From Beijerinckiaceae bacterium (GTDB taxonomy: Bacteria > Pseudomonadota > Alphaproteobacteria > Rhizobiales > Beijerinckiaceae), in assembly GCA_947455285.1 (NCBI GenBank), contig CANGOK010000005.1, forward strand, positions 1 through 29,085: a DNA stretch of 29,085 nucleotides, read 5' to 3'. The notes under the pieces are model-generated. The model saw nothing but the letters and a program-made list of their open reading frames with translations. It was not told the DNA's origin and did not search any database. Shown here one piece after another: positions 23,436 through 29,085 of this stretch (position 1 is its first letter; the number at the start of each line of letters is the position of its first letter). The position numbers and the translations under genes were made by a program.

Positions 23436-24467
23436 ATGTGCGGCTTTACGCGAGCCGCCCCTGTTGCGGGCGCTATTTTAATCGCCTCGGGCGTGGCGGC
23501 CCATGCGGCCGACCCCGCCGTGGAGGCCTTTTACAGGGGCCGCAATGTCGAACTCTATGTGGGTACGACGCCGGGCGGCGGCTATGATCTTTATGCGCGC
23601 GTCGTCGCGCGTTTCATCGGTAAATATATTCCGGGCAATCCCAGCCTTGTCGTCAAGAACATGCCGGGCGCAGGCCAGCTCACCATGTCGAACTGGCTTT
23701 ATAAGGCGGCGCCGCGAGATGGATCGGTCATCGCCATGGCGCCGCAAGCGGCGGCCATTGAGCAGGCGTTGAAATCTGACGGCATTCAATATGACGCCGC
23801 GCAGTTTCGTTTCATTGGCCGCGTCGCCCCCGTAGTGGAAGTCACTTACACTTGGGGCGGCTCGCCAACGAAGACGCTTGAAGATGCGCGCAGGCGAGAG
23901 ACCGTTATGGGCGCTTCGGGACCAACGTCGCCCACCTATTATTATTTGCAGGCTTTGAACGAGCTTGCTGGCACGAAGTTCAAGATCGTGAACGGTTATC
24001 CGGGCGGTGGCGAAACCAATCTCGCCATGCAGCGCGGCGAGGTGGAGGGCAACAGCAAGTCCTGGGCGTCGATGAAGGTCGATAATGCAGACTGGCTGCG
24101 CGAGAAGAAGGTCAATATCCTCGTGCAATATGCTCTTGAACGCGCGCCCGACTTGCCAGACGTTCCCCTGATGATGGAGCTAGGGCGAACTGAAGAAGCG
24201 CGCACAGCGCTGAAGGTCTTCGCCATGGGAAACGCGATGGGGCGCTCCATCGTCACGACGCCCGGCGTCCCGCCTGAACGTCTCGCAGCTCTGCGCGAAG
24301 CTTTCGACGCGACGATGCGCGACAGCGAATTGCTCGCCTTCACCCGTGAGAAAAACATAGATATCGGCCCGCCCTTGAATGGCGCGGGGCTCGACAAGCT
24401 TGTGGCGGAGACGCTCGCTTTTCCTGCAAATGTGCTCGCCACCGTGAAAAAGGCGAAGGGCGATTGA
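23436..24467 (+). CDS. TctC/Bug-family solute-binding protein 3
   Basis: A 343-residue precursor has a signal peptide (about 1-25, cleavage near AHA-AD). The full family pattern follows: FYRGRNVELYVGTTPGGGYD with ligand-loop Asp51, YIPGNPSLVVKNMPGAGQL, APRDGSVIA, RFIGRVA, AMQRGEVEG, LPDVPLMMELGRTEEAR and PPERLAALREAFDATMRD. The ATG at 23436 has GGGAGGG at a good spacing. An upstream in-frame start at 23382 would add 18 residues and place the start in the promoter. It is closest in sequence to solute-binding protein 4, its neighbour 40 bases downstream, suggesting local duplication. The probable ligand is an organic acid, and the transmembrane partner must be encoded elsewhere. Confidence 0.91.
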   Translation: MCGFTRAAPVAGAILIASGVAAHAADPAVEAFYRGRNVELYVGTTPGGGYDLYARVVARFIGKYIPGNPSLVVKNMPGAGQLTMSNWLYKAAPRDGSVIAMAPQAAAIEQALKSDGIQYDAAQFRFIGRVAPVVEVTYTWGGSPTKTLEDARRRETVMGASGPTSPTYYYLQALNELAGTKFKIVNGYPGGGETNLAMQRGEVEGNSKSWASMKVDNADWLREKKVNILVQYALERAPDLPDVPLMMELGRTEEARTALKVFAMGNAMGRSIVTTPGVPPERLAALREAFDATMRDSELLAFTREKNIDIGPPLNGAGLDKLVAETLAFPANVLATVKKAKGD

Positions 24468-24507
24468 TCATCGGCGCTGTTATGGCGCCCGCGCGAGGAG
24501 ATGGTTC

Positions 24508-25527
24508 ATGCGTGCATGGCGGTCGTTCATCAGCCTTGCCCTACTCTTCGCCTTTACGCCCATGGCGTGCGCCGATGAGGCCGAGGCTTTTCGGAATAAG
24601 ACGATCACGCTTTATATAGGCACGGGACCGGGCGGCGGCTATGATGTCTACGGTCGCCTTATAGCGCGGCACTATGGGCGCTTTTTGCCGGGCGCGCCGA
24701 GCGTCGTCGCGCAGAACATGCCGGGCGCATCATCGTTGGTGCTTACGAATTTTCTCTATAACAAGGCCCCGCGTGACGGCACAGCTGTGGGTGTCATCAA
24801 TCAGGCCATGCCAATGGAGCAATTCCTCCAGACCGAAGGGATCGCTTACGACTCCAATCGCTTCGCCTGGATCGGGCGTGCGAGCTCGGCGGTCGAGACG
24901 GGCATCGTCTGGCACACGTCTCCCATCAAGAGCATCGAGGATGTCTTCACCCGCGAAACCATTGTGGGCGGTACGGGGCCAACGTCATCCACCGTATTCA
25001 TCCCATATCTTCTCAACAATCTCGCGGGAACGCGATTCAAGGTCGTCACTGGCTTCAACGGGACCAATGAAATCGGCCTCGCAATGGAGCGTGGCGAAGT
25101 TGAGGGATCGGGCACGCCGCTTGAGAGCTTGAAAAGCTATCGCGCCAACTGGGTGCGCGAGGGAAAGATTCGCGTCCTTGTGTTGTGGTCAGCGCAACGT
25201 GAACCCGAATTGCCGGATGTGCCCAGCATCGTGGAGCTCGGCCGGACGGAGGAAGCGCGTCGCATACTCAAATTTTTCGCCGCAGCCGACGATATCGGCC
25301 GCAGCCTTGTCGCGCCGCCTGGCATGGCGGGGGAACGCATCACCACCCTTCGGCGGTCCTTCGATGCGACGGTGCGAGATTCGCAATTTCTAGCCGATGC
25401 GCAGAAGTCCGGCCTCGACATCAAACCCATGACTGGCGAGGCGCTACAGTCCATGGTCGCGGAGGTCGCGACCTTTCCGCCGGACCTCATCGTGAAGGCG
25501 CGCGCCGCGCGAGAAGGGCCTAAGTGA
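24508..25527 (+). CDS. TctC/Bug-family solute-binding protein 4
   Basis: The 339-residue precursor has a hydrophobic signal peptide (WRSFISLALLFAFTPMACA), then the receptor motifs YIGTGPGGGYD (Asp46), FLPGAPSVVAQNMPGASSL, APRDGTAVG, RFAWIGRA, AMERGEVEG, LPDVPSIVELGRTEEARR and PPGMAGERITTLRRSFDATVRD. The cysteine near the cleavage site is not in a good lipobox, so a soluble periplasmic protein is more likely than a lipoprotein. GCGAGGAG precedes the ATG at 24508. It shares the LGRTEEAR segment with protein 3. The 81-base gap to the GlcG-like gene is short enough for cotranscription. Confidence 0.91.
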   Translation: MRAWRSFISLALLFAFTPMACADEAEAFRNKTITLYIGTGPGGGYDVYGRLIARHYGRFLPGAPSVVAQNMPGASSLVLTNFLYNKAPRDGTAVGVINQAMPMEQFLQTEGIAYDSNRFAWIGRASSAVETGIVWHTSPIKSIEDVFTRETIVGGTGPTSSTVFIPYLLNNLAGTRFKVVTGFNGTNEIGLAMERGEVEGSGTPLESLKSYRANWVREGKIRVLVLWSAQREPELPDVPSIVELGRTEEARRILKFFAAADDIGRSLVAPPGMAGERITTLRRSFDATVRDSQFLADAQKSGLDIKPMTGEALQSMVAEVATFPPDLIVKARAAREGPK

Positions 25528-25608
25528 TCGAACCGCGATGGCGCTTCCTGAAGCCGCAAGCCTATGATAGGCGTGGGCCTAAATCAGCGGCAGCAAACGA
25601 GGAACGAC

Positions 25609-26103
25609 ATGCGCGCACTTTCCATGGATGAATCGCTCGCCATCATTCAGGGCGTGTTCCGCCATGCGGACGAGATGAAAGCGCACGCTCTTGCTGCGAT
25701 CGTGCTGGATGCGGGAGGTCAGGTGAAGGCTTTCCTCAAGCAGGACGGCGCCTCGATCAAGCGGTTTGAAATCGCCCGTGGCAAGGCTTTCGCCAGTCTC
25801 TCGCTGAATCGTTCCTCGCGTCAGGTCCTGCAGAAGGCGCGCGAGAAGCCTTTGTTCATGGAGACGCTGCGCGCGATTTCCGACGGTCCGATTTTTCTTG
25901 AGGCTGGCGGCCAGTTGATCCGCGATAAATCCGGCGAGATCGTCGGCGCTCTCGGCGTCACCGGAGACGTCAACGAGGTTGATGACTTGTGCGCCATGGC
26001 CGGCATCCGCTCGGTGGGCTTCATGTGCGACGATGACTTCAGCGAAGCTGATTGCCGTCGTCTCAACATCAAGAAAGACGCGCCGATCAAGGATCCGCGC
26101 TGA
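25609..26103 (+). CDS. GlcG/HbpS-family (DUF336) protein
   Basis: The 164-residue cytoplasmic protein shows the family pattern: an N-terminal helix (LSMDESLAIIQGVF), the strand AIVLDAGGQVKAFLKQDGASI, the helix RGKAFASLSLN, then GPIFLEAGGQLIRD and IVGALGVTG followed by a C-terminal helix rich in DLCAMAGI. Relatives include GlcG from glycolate-utilisation operons, the haem-binding HbpS, and the C-terminal domain of PduO. Their exact job is mostly undefined, though haem or cobalamin binding is reported for some. No signal peptide is present. The ATG at 25609 follows a GAGG. It is 10 bases upstream of solute-binding protein 5 and embedded in the binding-protein run, so it probably serves the same pathway. 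Confidence 0.85.
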   Translation: MRALSMDESLAIIQGVFRHADEMKAHALAAIVLDAGGQVKAFLKQDGASIKRFEIARGKAFASLSLNRSSRQVLQKAREKPLFMETLRAISDGPIFLEAGGQLIRDKSGEIVGALGVTGDVNEVDDLCAMAGIRSVGFMCDDDFSEADCRRLNIKKDAPIKDPR

Positions 26104-26113
26104 GGGGTTTCAC

Positions 26114-27145
26114 ATGCGCCTGATTCCCGCTCTCGCCAGTCTTCTGGCAGCCATCCTTCCAATGAACGCTGCGCGTGCTGCCGATTCTGTTGAGGCTTTC
26201 TATTCTGGTCGCACGGTCGATTTCGTGATCGGTTCGGCTGCTGGCGGTGGTTACGGCGTTTACGCGCTCGTGCTGGCGCGACATCTTGGCAAACACATTC
26301 CCGGTCGTCCGACGGTTGTGGGGCGGTTGATGGATGGCGCGGGTTCGCTCACCGCCGCCAATCAGCTTTATTCACGCCTTCCCGCCGATGGCTCTGTGAT
26401 CGGCGCTGTCTTCACCGGCGCCATTGTCGAGCCCCTGATCGGCGACCGCAGCAAGGCGCGGTATGATTCTCGTCGTTTCGGCTATATCGGCAGCGCCAAC
26501 CGCGAGACCAGCATTTGCTTCGCGCATAAGGACGTTGGCTTCAAGGATTGGAGCGATGCGCTCAATCGCAAGTTGATCGTCGGAGGCGCCGGCTGGACCT
26601 CTTCGATCCGGCAATATCCTGCGGTTCTCAATACGATCCTTGGCGCCAAGTTCGAAATCATCACCGGCTATCCCGGCTCCAAGGAAGCGATCCAGGCTGT
26701 GGAGAAGGGCGAAGTGCAGGGCACTTGCGGCATCCAGCTATCGAGCTTCATGCCAACGAACGGTGGATGGATCGATAGCGGTCTGGTGAAAGTGTTCGGC
26801 CAGATCGGCTCGCGCGCCGGCGATCCCGCGATGAACAAGCTGGGCGTACAGAATATCTGGGACGTCGAGATGAAGCCGGAGGACCGGCAGGTTCTTGAGC
26901 TCATCTTCAACCAGAGCGAATTTGGACGTCCCTATATCACGCCCCCAGGCGTTCCGGCGGAACGCCTGAAGGCGCTGCGGGACGCATTTGGCGCGACGAT
27001 GAATGACCCCGAATTCCTCGCCGACGCCGCCAGAGGCAAATTGCCTATCGACCCCATGGGCGGCGAGGAGTTCGCTCGCATCGTCGACAAGCTTTACGAA
27101 GTGCCGGAAGCCTATGTCGCTCGCGCCCGCAAGGCGCTGGAATGA
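26114..27145 (+). CDS. TctC/Bug-family solute-binding protein 5, divergent ligand loops
   Basis: The 343-residue precursor has a signal peptide (MRLIPALASLLAAILPMNAARA) and the family framework FYSGRTVDFVIG, HIPGRPTVVGRLMDGAGSL, DGSVIGAVF, RFGYIGSA, AVEKGEVQG, and TPPGVPAERLKALRDAFGATMND. Two ligand-contacting segments differ from relatives. The loop aspartate is Gly48 (GGC at 26255-26257, in AAGGGYG), and NMPGAG is replaced by LMDGAG. The middle section (SSFMPTNGGWIDSG, LGVQNIWDVEMK) is also unusual. It overlaps the next gene by 4 bases (ATGA), indicating translational coupling with the NMT1-like protein. It is therefore the island member most likely to have a changed ligand or partner. Confidence 0.89.
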   Translation: MRLIPALASLLAAILPMNAARAADSVEAFYSGRTVDFVIGSAAGGGYGVYALVLARHLGKHIPGRPTVVGRLMDGAGSLTAANQLYSRLPADGSVIGAVFTGAIVEPLIGDRSKARYDSRRFGYIGSANRETSICFAHKDVGFKDWSDALNRKLIVGGAGWTSSIRQYPAVLNTILGAKFEIITGYPGSKEAIQAVEKGEVQGTCGIQLSSFMPTNGGWIDSGLVKVFGQIGSRAGDPAMNKLGVQNIWDVEMKPEDRQVLELIFNQSEFGRPYITPPGVPAERLKALRDAFGATMNDPEFLADAARGKLPIDPMGGEEFARIVDKLYEVPEAYVARARKALE

Positions 27146-28080
27146 GTGCGTTGACCCCTCTTGTCGTTTCGGCTTTCCCCAACGCCAAGGCCTTGCCGCT
27201 CTGGCTCGGCGAGACGCGCGGGATTTTCGCGCAGTATGGCCTCGCCTTGTCGATTGATCTGACTCCGGGCTCCGACGTCCAGCGCGAAAAGCTGATCGAT
27301 GGGCGCATCCATATTGCGCAGGCGGCTGTCGATAATGCGCTGCAATTGATCGTTGAAGGTCATGATGTGATCATCGCCATGGGCGGCGAATCCGGCATGA
27401 ACGACTTCATCGTGCAGTCGGATGTCGCCTCCTTCGCGGACCTGCGCGGGCGCGCTTTGGTCGTGGATGCGCCTAACACCGCTTATGCTCTGCTGGCTCG
27501 CAAGCTCCTGTCTCAAGCAGGGTTGAGGGCGGGCGAAGATTATGAGATCCGCCCGATTGGCAATGCGGGCAGGCGCTTCAAAGCCATGATTGAGGATCCG
27601 TTCAATGCGGGCGGCGTCATGAATCCGCCCTTCTCATCGGAAGCGAAGTTACGCGGCATGAAGAGCTTGGGGCGTCTGACCGATCTGCTTGGACCCTATC
27701 AGGCCGGCGGCGCCTTTCTCCTGCGTGACTGGGCGGAGAAGAATTCGCCGACGTTGGAAAATTACATCAAGGCCTATGTGCGCTGCGTGCGTCAGGTTCT
27801 CGATCCAGTCAATAGGACCGCGTCCATCGATCTGCTGAAGGTCAAATTGAGCTTGAGCCCCGATGTCGCCAGCGCTGCCTACGATCAATTGGTCGAACCC
27901 GGCTTCGGCTTCCAGATCGATGCGAAGCTCGATCTGCTTGGCTTTGCCAATATGTTGGCGACGCGGGCCGAGACGCAGGGGCGTGACGCGCGGCTTGAAG
28001 ACAGGGCCTCTTATATAGATGAGTCCTGGTATCGGTGTGCATTGACTGATCTAAGCGCTGGAAATCCCGAAATCGCCTGA
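27142..28080 (+). CDS. NMT1/THI5-like (SsuA/TauA-type) substrate-binding protein without a signal peptide
   Basis: The 312-residue protein resembles NMT1/THI5-like periplasmic-binding folds. It has an N-terminal segment with PLWLGETRGIFAQYGL, the typical VQREKLIDGRIHIAQAAVDN, then a DLRGRALVVDAPNTAYALLARKLLSQAGL stretch and a NAGGVMNPPFSSEAK segment. Family members bind thiamine pyrimidine precursors, sulphonates, nitriles or other small molecules for ABC importers. The protein begins directly with the first strand (MSALTPLVVSAFPN) and has no signal peptide. The start ATG overlaps the stop of solute-binding protein 5, and no earlier in-frame start was found. It may act in the cytoplasm as a sensor or enzyme. 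No ABC permease or ATPase is adjacent. Confidence 0.82.
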   Translation: MSALTPLVVSAFPNAKALPLWLGETRGIFAQYGLALSIDLTPGSDVQREKLIDGRIHIAQAAVDNALQLIVEGHDVIIAMGGESGMNDFIVQSDVASFADLRGRALVVDAPNTAYALLARKLLSQAGLRAGEDYEIRPIGNAGRRFKAMIEDPFNAGGVMNPPFSSEAKLRGMKSLGRLTDLLGPYQAGGAFLLRDWAEKNSPTLENYIKAYVRCVRQVLDPVNRTASIDLLKVKLSLSPDVASAAYDQLVEPGFGFQIDAKLDLLGFANMLATRAETQGRDARLEDRASYIDESWYRCALTDLSAGNPEIA

Positions 28081-28372
28081 AGGTTCTACTACACGAAATT
28101 TATCGTTTATTTTTTCTAAACAGAATCCGTATCGTAGATACCAAGCCAGCATATAAGTATTAACCATCGGCCTTCTAAACAATGATTTATTAAACAAATA
28201 TTCTGGATTTACGATTTTTTTACTACGAATAATGACGATTTTACGCTTGAGGCGGTCGAATTACATTTAAGCGAAGACCCTGCAGGCCGTTCACTATGCC
28301 AACGGTCACAGTGATTGGGCCGGCTCAGCGGCGCGGCGCCGTTGATTAGTTAGATCCAGGTGGAGACAGGTC
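28081..28372. other. AT-rich intergenic leader before the flagellin gene
   Basis: These 292 bases contain no convincing coding sequence. The first 200 are strikingly AT-rich compared with the rest of the window. They hold a CtrA-type half site TTAACCAT (28160-28167) without a proper second half, several TTAA and TTTTT runs, and a GC-rich block (28318-28345) near the gene. No clear -24/-12 or sigma-28 promoter was identified. A TTTAAGCG / GCCGTTCA pair at about 28266-28295 is only vaguely sigma-28-like. GGTGGAGACAGG just before the ATG is the ribosome binding site. Confidence 0.6.
28093..28116 (+). terminator. Weak terminator candidate at the end of the island
   Basis: ACGA-N6-TCGT is followed by TTATTTTTTC directly after the NMT1-like gene. 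The stem is only 4 bp, but the U tract is strong. Confidence 0.33.
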
Positions 28373-29085
28373 ATGACCGTCATCAATACCAACACAGGCT
28401 CGCTTTACGCCCAGCAGGCGATGAGCACCAACTCGCGCGGACTGGCCACGGTCATGCAGCAGTTGTCGACCGGCAAGCGCATCAACAATGCCGTTGATGA
28501 CGTCGCGGGCCTGGCCATCAGCACCCGTTTGACCTCGCAGATCCGCGGCCTGAACCAGGCTGTGCGCAACGCGAATGACGGCATCTCCCTGATCCAGACG
28601 GCTGAAGGCGCCACCGAGCAGGTCACCAACATGCTGCAGCGCATGCGTGAACTCGCGGTTCAGTCATCGAACGACACCAACAACGACAAGGACCGCGGCT
28701 TCCTTAACGGCGAATTCCAGCAGCTGCGCTCAGAAATCGATCGTATCGCTCAGAACACCCAGTGGAACGGCGCGAACATCCTCGACGGCACGGGCGGAAA
28801 TGGCGCTGACGGCACCTTCGCCTTCCAGGTCGGCGCAAACTCGCAGCAGACCATCGAGATCAAGCTGCCGAACATGCAGACCGGCATCGCTGATCCCATC
28901 TCCGGCACCACCGGCAGCGTCGCGCTGGACGTGACCTCTGCTGGCGTCGCCACCTATGATGTCACCAAAATGGCACCCGCGCTGACCGCTGGTGGTGCCT
29001 ACGACACCGCACAGGCCGAAAAATACCTTGGCTTCATCGTCGAGGCGGAGGTCGCAAACAAGAAGTTTCAGTATCAGGTCACGCA
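28373..29085 (+). CDS. Flagellin, 3' part cut by the window edge
   Basis: The frame opens with an ATG at 28373 preceded by GGTGGAGACAGG and stays open to the right edge (237 codons). The N-terminal D0/D1 region is unmistakable: MTVINTNTGSLYAQQAM, LSTGKRINNAVDDVAGLAIS, QIRGLNQAVRNANDGISLIQ, TEGAT-type and RMRELAVQSSNDTN segments, then NTQWNGANILDG. After about residue 140 the sequence becomes variable (GVATYDVTKMAPAL), as expected for the surface-exposed D2/D3 region. Flagellins polymerise into the flagellar filament after export through the flagellar type III apparatus. The leader is AT-rich and the gene is separate from the catabolic island. Which flagellin paralogue this is cannot be told from the visible part. 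Confidence 0.94.
   Translation, partial: MTVINTNTGSLYAQQAMSTNSRGLATVMQQLSTGKRINNAVDDVAGLAISTRLTSQIRGLNQAVRNANDGISLIQTAEGATEQVTNMLQRMRELAVQSSNDTNNDKDRGFLNGEFQQLRSEIDRIAQNTQWNGANILDGTGGNGADGTFAFQVGANSQQTIEIKLPNMQTGIADPISGTTGSVALDVTSAGVATYDVTKMAPALTAGGAYDTAQAEKYLGFIVEAEVANKKFQYQVT

Noticed and set aside
24508..24580. Receptor 4 as a lipoprotein because of a cysteine near the signal cleavage site
   Set aside because: The residues before the cysteine (PMA) do not fit a lipobox well, and ordinary cleavage after ACA is equally plausible.
23952..28985. Further TGGCAC motifs as sigma-54 promoters (for example near 23952 and 28974)
   Set aside because: They lie inside coding sequence and lack TTGC at the correct distance.

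Overview
The window is GC-rich chromosomal DNA from an alphaproteobacterium, most likely of the order Hyphomicrobiales (Rhizobiales). The evidence is a canonical block (ptsN, long hpf, rpoN, lptB, lptA, lptC and an RNase D-type exonuclease on one strand), a DivL-type pseudokinase with tyrosine in place of the phospho-accepting histidine, and a fused TsaE/phosphotransferase. The genus cannot be decided from sequence alone.

Region 1 (1-12.3 kb) is housekeeping and almost entirely on the minus strand. It holds tsaE/phosphotransferase (cut by the left edge), divL, ahcY, then glk on the plus strand, then ptsN, hpf, rpoN, lptB, lptA, lptC, the exonuclease and a small exported protein. Notable sites are an AT-rich imperfect palindrome between ahcY and glk, a near-consensus sigma-54 promoter immediately before ptsN, and a clear intrinsic terminator after ahcY.

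Region 2 (12.4-28.1 kb) is an accessory, apparently catabolic island. It encodes five different TctC/Bug-family periplasmic solute-binding proteins but no TctA or TctB membrane subunits and no transcription factor. They are interleaved with enzymes: a flavin-reductase-like split-barrel protein, an FMN-dependent 2-hydroxyacid oxidase, a phthalate-4,5-dioxygenase-type Rieske oxygenase, a ThDP-dependent decarboxylase/lyase-like enzyme, an operon of ThDP dehydrogenase E1 alpha, E1 beta and an NAD-dependent epimerase/dehydratase, a GlcG/HbpS-like protein, and an NMT1/THI5-like binding protein without a signal peptide. A reasonable inference is scavenging and oxidation of aromatic or other organic acids, with the permease, the Rieske reductase and E2/E3 supplied from elsewhere. 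The substrate is unknown.

Region 3 (28.1-29.1 kb) is an AT-rich leader followed by the 5' part of a flagellin gene, cut by the right edge.

No tRNA, rRNA, CRISPR array, transposase or integrase was seen. The most unusual content is the orphan binding-protein-rich island with its dyad-rich intergenic regions.
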